Assembly (NCBI RefSeq): GCF_963678635.1
Contig: NC_087071.1
Coordinates: forward strand, 13,157,088-13,221,087
DNA: 64,000 nucleotides
Reading direction: 5' to 3'
From: Symsagittifera roscoffensis
Taxonomy: Eukaryota; Xenacoelomorpha; Acoela; Convolutidae
Shown: positions 24,001 to 34,639 of the stretch, one piece after another
Numbering within the stretch: the first letter of the stretch is position 1
Layout of the letters: the number at the start of each line of letters is the position of its first letter
Notes under the pieces: generated by a model
The model's database searches: none
What the model saw: only the letters and a program-made list of their open reading frames with translations
What the model was told of the DNA's origin: nothing
Position numbers and translations under genes: made by a program

Positions 24001-24954
24001 GCTATTTCAATAGGGAAGCCAATTTTAGGCCTAAAATTTTGGGGAACCTATTTAACCTGCGAATTACTAATTTTGAGTTATTATTTGAAACAACAAATAA
24101 CGAATTAACAAAAAAGAATGTCGAACTCGCATACATACCGAAATTGAATATAAAAAAGAAAATTTGCTTTTTTGCAATGCAATTCCCAATAATTGTTGGC
24201 AAAATGACAATATTTAAACTAATAACACCCACTTAAGCTCAATTAAAAAATTATTTCCTATAAGGAACAAGCCAAGATAACTATCAGTACTTACATAGCG
24301 AGTAATTTAGCTGGATTCCATAACTTTTCCAAGCTTGCAATGAAAATATTTTGACAAAAGGATTAAGAAGTATGAACAAGACTTTTCAGATCTGAGTTTT
24401 CGTTTTGAAAATTGTTACCTGAAATCAGAACAGCTAATAAGATAGGCAATATTTTTTTATTGGCTTGATTATTACTCGAACTGGGAAAATAATAATTTTT
24501 AAGCTAGCAAAATTCGGAGTTTCCGATCATAGCTGAAATAAATAAATAATCACAAATTGAAATCAACGATATATGAATTATGGTTTTTGAAGAGGAGACT
24601 CGATTAAATAATTTATCGCTTAAACAAAAATAATTAAAGTAAACTGCAAAACTATGATAGGCGGGAATTTTAAATGAAGAAAAAAATGCTATTTTTCAAA
24701 TTGAGTATGAGCCGCTTTAACTAAATATAAAATTTTTTTTTCAATTTCGTAGCTCAACATAAATCTCTTTTATCTAAGCGAAATAAAAATAAATATGCAC
24801 ATGTTCCCAATGAGAATGCTACTTACATACACGCTCATTCACTACTGCTGTTTTTTAAAACTGGTATTTTGGAACAGTTTAATAACGAAAAGATAAACGT
24901 TATGCATTTGCTATTGAAACATTCAATGAATAAAATTACGACGACTAAAATTGT
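21054..24954. other. no gene identified; expected to hold upstream intron sequence
   Basis: AT-rich sequence without a convincing exon. Isolated minus-strand donor-like matches exist (CGCAG/GTAAAA near 23990, GTAAGT near 24290 and 24825), but no exon with an acceptor, open frame and matching phase could be built around them. The ORFs at 22204-22407, 22665-22883 and 24002-24236 are short and without features. Confidence 0.4.
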
Positions 24955-24962
24955 ATTATATT
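24955..24962. repeat. 8-bp target site duplication, left
   Basis: ATTATATT directly precedes the CAGGGAGCGG terminus and is repeated exactly at 25389-25396. Confidence 0.85.
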
Positions 24963-25388
24963 CAGGGAGCGGATAATAGTTTTAGCAACTAAAAACAACT
25001 ATTTCCAACTTTTCTGTTGTTTTTCCCTATAACTATCTATTTTCCAATAAACTTCACAATAGCAACTTTTTCGGAAGTTTTCTTTGTTTGAAGCTCATAT
25101 TAACGGATTCAACGAACACAGATGCGCTGCAGCTGGCGAATATTAATTATCCAATGGCAGCTCAGCCATCCGTGCTTCGTTTTGTTTGTTTCGATTCTTG
25201 TTTCTTTTCAGACTTTTGACGGAGAAAACTGTACGCCAACTTATGTTCTGCTACTGTAACAAAACGTTGTAAATTTAACGTTTTTCTGCAAGTTTTTACC
25301 AACTTTTTGAGCAACTTTTCCAGTCAATTTTGAGCAACTTCTTAGTAACTTTTTTGCCTTTTTGAAAGCAACTATTATCCGCTCCCTG
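24963..25388. mobile_element. hAT MITE with intact target duplication
   Basis: A 426-base non-autonomous element. Its terminal inverted repeats start CAGGGAGCGGATAATAGTT; the right end is the reverse complement AACTATTATCCGCTCCCTG. It is flanked by a perfect 8-bp duplication ATTATATT, the hallmark of hAT superfamily insertion, and it has no transposase ORF. Subterminal AGCAACT motifs recur, typical of hAT transposase-binding repeats. Intact ends and duplication suggest a fairly recent insertion. Confidence 0.9.
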
Positions 25389-25396
25389 ATTATATT
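25389..25396. repeat. 8-bp target site duplication, right
   Basis: ATTATATT following the CCGCTCCCTG terminus, identical to 24955-24962. Confidence 0.85.
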
Positions 25397-26640
25397 ACTG
25401 CATGCATAGGAAAAATTAGCCACCAATTGTTTTTTCTAGGACGTTTTATCTTCAAAGTTTTCTGAATATCTTCTAGTTAAAAAAACTTGCTCTTTTGTGA
25501 AAAAATACAAAACTTAAAAATCAAATAAAACAAAAAAATAAACATAGAGTGGGTAGAAAACAAAATGAAGTTTTTCTTGAACTCAAACTTGAAACTACGG
25601 AAATATAGCAAAAAAATTATTGAATGCAAAAATTGGAAAAATTTTTCTAGAATTTCCAGCTATTTAAATGAAAATGAAGATCAAAGTAAACTTTTGATTT
25701 TTGCAGACACAAATAGTTACTAAACAAAAACAAATAATTCAACGAAATGCAGACCAAACCGTTGAAAAAAAATTAAAAAAAGTTTTTGATATTGACATTC
25801 ATAGCTTTTTCATTCTTTTTCTAACCAAAAATATTGAAGCCCAATTGAATGGCAGTTGAAAAATTCAAGCTTTGTGCTGATATTCGAGCAGTCTTGTTCT
25901 AATTCTGGGATAGTCCCGAGGGGTTTTTTGACAAGCCTTAAATTTCAATTGCTACAATTATAAGCTGCAATTAACCGAACAGCTATAATCAATTTAGTTG
26001 CATTGCAATCTCGGGTCGAGTTCACATTGAAAAGTAGCGACAAAAAAGTAGAAAAAAAAACAGCAATCGCCATTGGTAATTTCACGATGTTCATTGCCAC
26101 ACTAGCAAATATTATCGATAGGCAATTTTACTAATTATCAGCGATGAAACAGCAATGAAAAAACCTATCAAAATGAGCATGAATGGTGAAGTGCCGGGGT
26201 TCGATCCTAAATATGCGGTACTAAGCCTCAGCAATAACAAGTTATAGGTTGAATAACTCACACTCTCATTTGAAAACTACTAGATTTTCATAAGTTTTAG
26301 CGCTGATTCTCTGCGGAATAATTACTGAAATAGCTCTGAAATACAAAATCGCTTTTTTATTTATACAAAAAACTCTGAATTACACATCAATCGGCGCTGG
26401 AAAATAGCGATTACTGGGATACTACAGAAAAAGCAAAAATCAACGGTGTGACTTCAACTCGAGATAAAATTAGGCAAATATATATTCAGTTTGTCTGAAA
26501 CGCGCAAAACAATTACGCTCAGTATAATTTTAACGATACCTCGCTAAGTTCTCTTCGTCGCGGATTTGAGTGACACCTGTTTTTGATGTGGAAAATGGCA
26601 GATATCAATAAAAAAAACTCGGATAATTCGATATTGTGTT
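25397..26640. other. no gene seen
   Basis: AT-rich, featureless, apart from an isolated tRNA B-box-like GGGGTTCGATCCT near 26200. Confidence 0.4.
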
Positions 26641-26645
26641 TCAAA

Positions 26646-26651
26646 TTTATT
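26646..26651 (-). promoter_or_regulatory. polyadenylation signal AATAAA
   Basis: On the minus strand AATAAA lies about 60 bases downstream of the TAA stop at 26712, at a normal spacing for a short 3' UTR. Confidence 0.6.
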
Positions 26652-26711
26652 GCAATCCCCACATGCAGGTCATGTGAGGTCTCAACTCTAGGGGAATTTT
26701 TTTGAGATCGG

Positions 26712-26898
26712 TTAATTTGCGGCTTGCGCTTCAATGGCACAAAACATGTCGAGCATTACTTGTCCCAACAAATAAACAACTTGGCAATTTTCAAAATCCC
26801 ATTGTTTTTTTGATAAAAATCCCAAATGTACAGATTTTTCAAATTCAATCTCAGGGGGTAAATACCTCTCAAATAGTGTAATAACTTTGTTCAAAAGA
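26712..26898 (-). CDS. terminal exon of unidentified helical protein
   Basis: The minus strand has a strong acceptor (TTTTGTCTCTTTTGAACAAAG) just before 26898. It is followed by an open frame beginning, with one base from the previous exon, ITLFERYLPPEIEFEKSVHL and ending in helical sequence VMLDMFCAIEAQAAN and a TAA stop. AATAAA follows 60 bases later. Alternating hydrophobic and charged residues suggest an alpha-helical protein, perhaps a solenoid, but no family was recognised. The two candidate exons upstream at 28079-28181 and 28887-29028 have similar composition; the phase into this exon does not match directly, so at least one exon between them is undetected. Confidence 0.55.
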
Positions 26899-27211
26899 GA
26901 CAAAATAGAAAGATTTATTAGAAAACGCCAAAAACTTTAACCTGACTGATAAAAAAAGCCAGCACTCAGTGATTAAAAAGGTTGGTTAAAATTTCTTCAA
27001 CGGTATTTTGTTACTTTTGAAACTTTTAAAACTATTTTAAACTAGTTTTTAAGAGAAACAACCTTATCCGCCTTTTAATGAAATATATTTATCTTTAACT
27101 TTAGAGGGATTTTCAAAAAACCATTCCCTGGCTTTGATCATTTCGAATTGGGTCCATTTTTTTAACCAGCGGCTCAATTTTCAGAAAAATTCTACCATTG
27201 AAACTAAATTT

Positions 27212-27307
27212 CGAAACACACAGCAACATAGGCCTTTCTGAAAACCTTTCAAAACTATGCGAAATACACAGCAACATAGGCCTTTCTGAAAACCTTTCAA
27301 AACTATT
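27212..27307. repeat. 48-bp tandem duplication
   Basis: A unit starting CGAAA(C/T)ACACAGCAACATAGG is repeated twice in direct tandem with one or two differences, indicating a recent local duplication. Confidence 0.85.
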
Positions 27308-27646
27308 TGAAAACGTGCCAACTCTTTATTGAAAGATATAAACTAATTTTTTTGCGCCAATTTTTTTGCTCAGTACTCGGTTTTTTTTTAGCTTTTGGCC
27401 GTAACTCCTTTTTTCTTACGCTTTCACCAGTCTAGAAGTAGAAAAAAACCCGCGGGATTAACATAAAAATTGAAAGAGGAAACTTAAACCTGTAACTAAT
27501 TTTTTGCCATCCCGAAAGTGAATTCACAATCAAACATCTCTTACATCTGCTTACGCAGTATCACAATTTAATCAGTGAAAAAAATAAAATTTGAACTTGA
27601 TATTTGATGTCAAACTTAACCTTCGTCGATCGGTAATCAGTGCTGT

Positions 27647-27720
27647 ACGATGGAATTTTGACCCTTTTTTGGAGACTCCAGATTCAAAATGAGACACTAA
27701 AAACTAGAGAAATGAAGCGT
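27647..27720 (-). CDS. candidate exon with ambiguous frame
   Basis: On the minus strand, a CTTCATTTCTCTAG acceptor is followed by an open stretch containing SHFESGVSKKGSKFHRTAL (an alternative frame also reads well). A GTTAAG donor lies after CGACGAAG near 27640. The left-hand phase fits the candidate exon at 28079-28181, but the right-hand phase does not match the terminal exon. It may be coincidental. Confidence 0.2.
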
Positions 27721-28078
27721 TGCAAGAAATAATTTGAGCGAAGATACAACAAAAAACAGCAATTAATCAGTCAATTGTCGAAATTTTTGCAAGCAAATGG
27801 TATCGATTATTGTAAAGAACTACAAAATGAAGCTAAAGAGTAACAAAATAGTTTTTCTTTGCTAAAACCACCAAAACCTGGAACCATATAAGCACATGTT
27901 TAAGCTCCGAAACTGTTGAATAAATCATAAAGCTAAGCGTCTTAAAATTCAAATTTTGCCGGGAGGAAAATTTTGCCACTAAGCAAGCAAATTTTGACGC
28001 TGTAAAATAAAAATGGAAAAGAAGGAAAAAAAAAGAAAATGTAGCGAAGGTATTTGCAATGATTATATGGTAACATAC

Positions 28079-28181
28079 CATATGGTGAAATGCATAAATT
28101 TGAAGTAACCGCGTGAATATTTTATGATCGAACGCGGAGCTTTGAAGGATATTTTTCACCATTTCAGCAAACATTATAGGC
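28079..28181 (-). CDS. candidate internal exon, helical protein
   Basis: 103 bases. It completes the split codon left by 28887 (AG plus G gives Arg) and then reads PIMFAEMVKNILQSSAFDHK and IFTRLLQIYAFHHM, ending at a GTATGT donor. The acceptor (ATTTATGAAG) has a poor pyrimidine tract, so it is uncertain. Agreement in phase and helical composition with the upstream exon are the main support. Confidence 0.4.
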
Positions 28182-28886
28182 CTTCATAAATTTTATGATA
28201 GCAACCTTGTTGCCTTTTTGACCGTTCAGAAATTTTGATCGTTAGAAAAAAACACGGCAGAAACCAACGGTTAAGATCTTTTTTGTTTAAATAATGACAA
28301 AAGAATTTGCAGTTTTGTTTTAAGATTGCAAAAAAGATTAGTCGTTTGATCAAATTTCTTAAATATCGCCGTCCTTTGAAACTAAAGTTACTCATCGAAA
28401 TTAATTATAATTTCAAAGGTTAGCCGAAATATGATCTGTCGTTTTTTTCTGAAAGACTTTTTGAACTTATGAACTTCAATATTATCACGGCGAATTTTTT
28501 CAAAATGGCTTTTGATGATATTCAATATAGCTATCAGAAAATTGAATTCATTATCGTTTGGATGATATTTTCATTGCGTCATGGCGCGGCGCTGTTAGTC
28601 ATGGAAATTAAAACAGCTAGGGTTGATTTGGAGGAAATTGAGGTTATAAAAGTCTGGGCGCGGGGGATTTAATTTAAGTATTTGCCCTAGCAACCCCATG
28701 AAATAAACCATATCATATCTCAGTACCTTCAAGTTTGATTTTTTTCTTCAATATTAAAAAAAAAACGTTTAAAGAACCAAAAATTTTGAAAAAAATGTCA
28801 AAATTATGAAGACTTTATAAGGTTGATCTAAATTTTGTTACCGTTTTTTATCATGAACGCATGAAAAAAACGTAGCGGTTATTTAC

Positions 28887-29028
28887 CTGGTTCCAAGGAT
28901 TTCGAGTTTATTTCGAATTGGCTTCTCAATTTTTGAAGATAATAAAGTTAAGTGTCCGCTAATAATTTCCAGAGCGCGTTGCAAGGCTTGAACGGAATGC
29001 GTGGGATATTTTTTACACAATGCTCCAG
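28887..29028 (-). CDS. candidate internal exon, helical protein
   Basis: 142 bases, open in one frame and flanked by AG and GTAAAT. It reads GALCKKYPTHSVQALQRALE then IISGHLTLLSSKIEKPIRNK and LEILGT. The regular hydrophobic spacing looks like genuine alpha-helical protein. The donor CCAG/GTAAAT is good; the acceptor AATAAG has almost no pyrimidine tract. The exon begins in phase 1, and no matching upstream exon was found. Protein family unknown. Confidence 0.45.
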
Positions 29029-29039
29029 CTTATTTTTTT

Positions 29040-30640
29040 TACTATTTACTAAATTAACTCAGAAATAGGTCAACGGCGAAAAAAAATCCAAACAGTCGGA
29101 CCAGGTATTAACTTCAAAGCAATCAAGCCGCCACTTTACTTGCAACGCTTGGACGCTATAGGGGAGACTAAATCATATAAAGGATGTAAATAAGTGATTT
29201 GTTTACGCGTATGGTCATGCTTGGCTAGAAATGCAATAAAAGATTCTAAATACAAAAATCAGAAAAAAAATGGAAAAAGTCTCTCACATTGTATATGAAA
29301 AAGACCGGTGTTATTTTTCTAGGGCTTTTTGTCTAGACTTTTTTTATTAATTGTTTATTGGTTTAGAAATACAAAACCCAAATTGGAAATTCAATTTCAA
29401 AGACAGTTCAAGTCTTAATTGAAAAATAGGTTTTTGTTTGAAAAATATTTTATGATTCAGAAATGGGATTTTTATGAGGCTACGCGTGCATGAAAGAAAA
29501 AGTTTCCGAATTATTTTCTTGAAAAATTTGAAGCAATCATATTGGCAGGCAGGACAAATTGTTTCGAAAAAAGAGTCCATAATTTGTAACATACAAAATT
29601 TATTGGTATTCGTTGCGAATGAGCAGTGAACTGATTTCTGGTTATTTCTTTCCAGAAATTGCTGATTTCTAAACTAAGAAAGAAATAGATCTTTTCTGTA
29701 CAGAAAAGACAAAAAACTGGCTAAGTAATCTATGTAACATTTCTATCAAGAAAAGCGGCCTTCGTTGGGTACGGGACCCGGGACCCAGTCATCGAAAAAA
29801 CATTTAAAACCGATTATGCTTATTTTTGATTCGAAATAACAGAAAATGCGGGTTACAATTGGGCAAAATGACACGCTGTCATCTTATATTGTCATTCAAA
29901 ATTTAAAAATAGCTTAGAATCTGGAATGCGTAAAGCCTTAAGAACCGAAGAAAAATTTTAATTGAAATTTTTTTAAAGAGAAACAATTTTCGCACCTATC
30001 AAATCCACTTCTAATTAAATACAAAACCTTAAAAATTAAACTCTTGTTTTTTGATATTACAATTCGGCTCCTGTAGAAGCAAAATTGATTCGAGACAAAT
30101 ATAAGTTGAACAAAATACTCAAACATCGGATTTTCGGTAATGAGATTAAACAGACTGAAGACAAATTGCTAACATTTTGGCGACATTAAACATCATATGT
30201 TGTCATTATGTGACTAATCCAAACTGAATCTTTGACTTCATAAAGTCATATTCTGATAGTTGGTTATAACACTTAAAGTCACTGCTTGAGTGCGTAATCA
30301 CCAAATATGTAGATAAAATTACGTAAAACTCTGTGATTATTACGAAGATAAATCTAGGCCGGTTATGGTAACTGATTTAATGTTGTTAACCGCGAAAAAC
30401 GCGTTATTTTTTCTGTTTTTGGTTAATTAACTAAGTTATATGTTAGTTATTAGTAGTCATATCATAAAGTATAAATTATCAGGTGATTGTGATGTGAAGT
30501 CGCCGCTAAATTGTCAGTTTTTGCCGTCATGAATCTGATTGTTGTTCTTTTGTTTGACCTGTCAAAAGAAATGTTGATCTGGCTTGATAAAAATAAACAA
30601 AATCATTAAAAACCAATTTTAAAATGTCAATTTAATGGTA
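29040..30640. other. no certain gene; upstream exons probably here or beyond
   Basis: AT-rich. The ORFs at 29347-29592 and 29938-30126 have no supporting splice sites of quality. A 40-base minus-strand candidate (about 30751-30790, EYFQRTVTSDTFN, GTAAGT donor) lies just inside the neighbouring repeat and is probably chance. Confidence 0.35.
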
Positions 30641-30649
30641 ATTAAGCTA

Positions 30650-31600
30650 ATGAGCTGCTTTTCGTTCGAAAAAAAAACATGTTTTTCTGCCAGTTTTTGC
30701 CAAACAAGAATGCTCGTATCAGAAGCAAAGCCATGAACAATCCGACTTACGTTAAATGTGTCTGAAGTAACTGTTCTTTGAAAATATTCCCTCAAACCCA
30801 AGTAAAAAAGAAAATATTTTGAATATGTTAACCCAATATTTGGACCAACTAGCTACTGTCAGTTCAACTTGGAATCAATTCTGAGCCTGAATTTTTTTTG
30901 CCGCTGACGCCGCACGATTGTTCGGCCGCACGAAAAACTTCGCGCGAGCAACTATTTTACATGTATTCCAAATCTGCCGTTCTGGCCAACTTCCGAAAAA
31001 TGTTACGGCATCGCTATATTTCAGACTGTAGAAAGCACTTGTGTCAAAATTTCTTGGGAGAAAAAGATCACCCAAACAAAAACGTTCCGTCACTTTATTC
31101 GAACAATACTGGGGTTATGCAAGGTGTGGTTTTTTTCAGTCAAATTTCGACTTGTTAACTAAGCAATTTTGACGGAAGTTTTTTTTACCAGCTGAGAGAT
31201 AATATTATCTTTAACTCAAATTTAGAAAATATATTTCACCTCTGGTCATTTTTGATAAAGTTACGGGCGTTTGGAAAATGCTAATTTGGCCGATTGGGGA
31301 TAACTAATGTGCGATAAATTCCGTACTTATAACACTCGCTTTCCAAATTGAAAGGAGGTCAATAAATCAATCCCATTATTAGATTAAGAGACGTTTAATA
31401 AACTCTTATTTTTTTCATGGAGTGTGGGGGGAAGAAAGTGAAGAAACAACGAAAAAAACGTTATTTTTTCTACAATTATATTGAAGAGTACTCAACCAAA
31501 AAACTTTTCAATTGGCCCTAATTGCAGTCGGAGCATTTAAGGCTTTATTCTGATATACGAGCAGTCTTGTTTTGTTTCTAATTCTACAGTTCAAGGAATA
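30650..31600 (-). repeat. satellite-like family, inverted degenerate copy
   Basis: The minus strand matches the 0.96-kb unit of the array at 38-46 kb. It shows, in order, a degenerate ATTGGC region, an AATTTGAG(C)T block, the GAC(T)TTTTT/TCGAAATTTG block, a GAACA-ACTG junction and the AATGCTCGTATCAG motif near 30706-30722. Many substitutions, so an old solitary insertion. ORFs at 30875-31158 lie within it and are not genes. Confidence 0.6.
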
Positions 31601-31617
31601 GCTGGTTGCTTTGCTGC

Positions 31618-32590
31618 TTAGCAAGCGACTGTACCCGCACTCAATAAAAAGAGAAAATAGTCGATCAGATTGCAATTACTTTTGTAATTTTCATCAAAAC
31701 TATAATAATCTATATGCGCTAAGTTAAGATGTTTAGGCAATTTATAATCAATTATAATGATAACAATTTTTGTGACAATATAACGAAATGTATTCAATTA
31801 TAATTGATTAGAAATTTTCCGAAAACCTCTTATAATTTCTTATAGTATCTTATGATCTATTAAGTTCTATTATATTAAAAAAATAATCCCTTTTTCTGTC
31901 AAAAATCACTGAAAATGAGAATTTTTGCCTCATTTTAATGAACCTAAACCACAGAGTTTTACAAGGAAACAAATGTTTTATAGACATAGTTTCATACTAG
32001 TTGAAAGGTTTCTGCGGTAGGTGAAGATTAACTCATCAAAACAATTGATAAAACTTTAAAATTTAAAATGAGCATCAACGAACAACTGTAGTCGATAAGG
32101 AATGAAAAACAAAAAACTATAAATTTGAATTCCTTAAAATTATGCGAACAGATTTTTCTCATCTCTCACTTAAACCAATGTTTACGAAAAGCAAAAATTA
32201 CAAGCAGTTCAGATGTAAAGTCAAAGACAAATTATGCCAACAACAAAGATTTTTATCGATTGCAGAACAAATGAATTAGAAAAAATGAAATAAACTATAG
32301 AACAAATGAATAAGAACTTCGGATTGAAACAATCGAATATAATCGATTATAAGTAACTCAAAAAATAATTGAAATATGATTCAAATCATACTGAACAAAA
32401 CTTATTTTAATCGATAATAATTTGATATTAAAAACAGAGATTACAATCAATTATAAATTAATCAAAATCAGTTTTTTCTCAGTTTTAGCAGGACTGGTAA
32501 TAAAATCATACTATAATGATTATCAGCGCTTAAAATTGGATGCGGAGAAAATTATTTTTTTTTAGAATATTCCAGAATAATAAATAATAC
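31618..32590. repeat. 0.97-kb tandem repeat, unit 1
   Basis: Begins AGCAAGCGACTGTAC and shares its order of blocks with 32594-33560, including GATGTTTA(G/A)(G/A)CAAT, CATTATAATGATAA, and the 3' block ATGCGGA(G/T)AAA. It is dense in AATCGATTATAA-type motifs. Divergence between the two units is considerable. Confidence 0.7.
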
Positions 32591-32593
32591 TAG

Positions 32594-33560
32594 CAAGCGA
32601 CTGTACTCGAACTCAGTAAAAAAAAAAGAAAATAATCGATTACATTACAACTTTTATTTAACTTTTTGTCAAAATTAAATTAAAATATAAGCGCCAAATT
32701 TAGATGTTTAAACAATATAAAACCCATTATAATGATAATATTTTTCGTGACAACTTATAATACTGTAACCAAAAATCATTGATTATATTTCTTTTTGAAA
32801 ATGTCTTACAATCACATATAAATTACTATAATCTATTATAGTAGATTATAATTTTTTTTGGTCAAAAGCTCTAAAGTTGAGATGTGTTGTCTACATTTGG
32901 TTCATCTGAACACAATAATATACCACGAAACGAAAATTCAAAGAAATCCCTTTATATTAGTTGAAAAGTTCCTGTGGTAGGTGGAAAAAAATCTTCCAAA
33001 CAAATCATGAAACAAAAGCAGTATACTCAAAATTTAGTGCTTAAGAAAACTTATAATGTGCATCATGAAATACTGTAGTCGAGAAGGAATGAAAAACTGA
33101 AAAATTTTTAAATTTGATTTAATTTGAACAGTTTTAAAAGATTTTTCTTATTTTTCACATAAACCAACGTCCACAAAAAGCATAAAATATAAGCAATTCA
33201 GATGTAAAGTAGAAGTCAAAATGAGCAAACAAAAGAGATTAGAATAGATTTTTGTCGATTATAATGGATTTTGCTGCAAAACAACTGAATTAGAAATTCG
33301 GATAAAATTATTGGGTTATAATTGATCATAATTGTCTCAAAATTAGATAGGTTAATAATCGTTAAAAATGATTGAAGTGCATTTTAGTTGATAGTAATTT
33401 CATTTTAAAAAGAGAAATTATAATTGAAAATAAAAATTGATTAAAAATTGATCTCAATTTAATACGACTGGTAGGAAAGTCATTTTATAATCGATTATTG
33501 AAGCTATTGAAGCTTAAAAATGGATGCGGATAAAGATATTTCTTCAAAATTTTCCAGATT
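32594..33560. repeat. 0.97-kb tandem repeat, unit 2
   Basis: Direct repeat of 31618-32590, same block order with scattered substitutions and indels. The motif resembles that at 10580-10900 and near 62100, so the family is dispersed. Confidence 0.7.
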
Positions 33561-33659
33561 TATTAACAATAGAATAACTTTAGGAAACTTTTGTTCCAAG
33601 TACTTAAAGTAGGTAACAAATTTGCCTTTAGTTGGGTTTCAGATTTTTTAATATCAAAA

Positions 33660-33870
33660 CCTTTTTCATTTTTTTATTGTTTTCATTTTTCGCAGACAAC
33701 TGTAATCAAGTATGCCCAAATCAGTAACTTTTTCTCAGTTCTATAGTTTTTAACCACAACACAATCGATACTTTATTGAAAAAGTATGAAAAGTCTACTT
33801 CATGATGAATGTGTCGTAACATTCTGTGCCAATTGCACAGAAGCGGCCTGTTCTTGTTCTGATTGTAAAA
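33660..33870. repeat. dispersed repeat, copy 2
   Basis: Shares the CATTCTGTGCCA-TTGCACAG and GCAGACAA blocks in order with 18900-19130. Confidence 0.45.
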
Positions 33871-34417
33871 GTCAACAACGGTCTCAATAGTTTTCAATCT
33901 AGCCTTCAAAGCTCACTGGGGTACCAAGAATGCAGATCATTATCTTTGTATTTAAAACTTTAAAAGTAAGAAACGAATCGAATTTATAGGATAAAGCAAC
34001 GCCTACCCATTCTAAATTTTTTTTATTCCGGTAGCCCTAAGGAGCTCCAAGGGATTCTGGTTTTTTTGTCATAATAAAAACTGTATTACACGCAAAAATT
34101 TTCTTAGTGTCATCTTAGGGCCTCTAAGTATCATTTTTGCCCATGGATGTTGTGTTGAAAAATCAAACATTTTGTGGATCGAGAAAAACTTGAAATGAAA
34201 GGTTTTACTACTCAGATTCATCTACCGCTGAGCTGAATATAAAACTGAAAAAATTGCTTGTCTGAATAAATTGCATTTCACATTTGGTGCTGTTTTTGAG
34301 GCCGAATAGTTTTCTCTTCCTATAAACAATTACAAAAAAAAATGTTTGGTATTTTTTTCCAGAGGTTTCTATACTAATGTTGATGGAGCTTTCCTGATCA
34401 GCTACCTGTTTTTAATG

Positions 34418-34636
34418 CTACAAATTTGAAATAATACGACAATGTTTGTTTTTTATTTGAGGTTGCTGTAATAAAAATTGTTTGCTGTATTCAGCTGTCA
34501 AACAATCTCCTGAAAATTTCTCTCGACAAAAAAAACACTTATCGCTCGTTATGTCTTTTTTTTCAGATTGCTCCGTTTTGCTTTTAGTCTTTCTTGGTGT
34601 AGGAAAAAAGAAAATTTTTGGAAAACTTTCAAACAT
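34418..34636 (-). CDS. candidate exon, Cys-containing, unidentified
   Basis: An open minus-strand frame of 72 codons (ending TAG) with protein-like composition: TKSKTEQSEKKDITSDKCFF and CREKFSGDCLTAEYSKQF. A CxxC and a later Cys could be part of a small zinc-binding motif, but the pattern is incomplete. CCTACACCAAG near 34593 could serve as an acceptor. No polyadenylation signal or neighbouring exon was found. It may be a chance ORF. Confidence 0.22.
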   Translation of the reverse strand: MFESFPKIFFFPTPRKTKSKTEQSEKKDITSDKCFFCREKFSGDCLTAEYSKQFLLQQPQIKNKHCRIISNL

Positions 34637-34639
34637 AAT

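Noticed and set aside
25241-25426. 61-codon minus-strand ORF
   Set aside because: Lies inside the hAT MITE and its repeated AGCAACT motifs; not a gene.
27833-28174. Full 113-codon minus-strand ORF as a single-exon gene
   Set aside because: Only its first third is protein-like and ends at a GTATGT donor; the rest is Phe-rich AT-driven translation. Kept as a shorter exon candidate.
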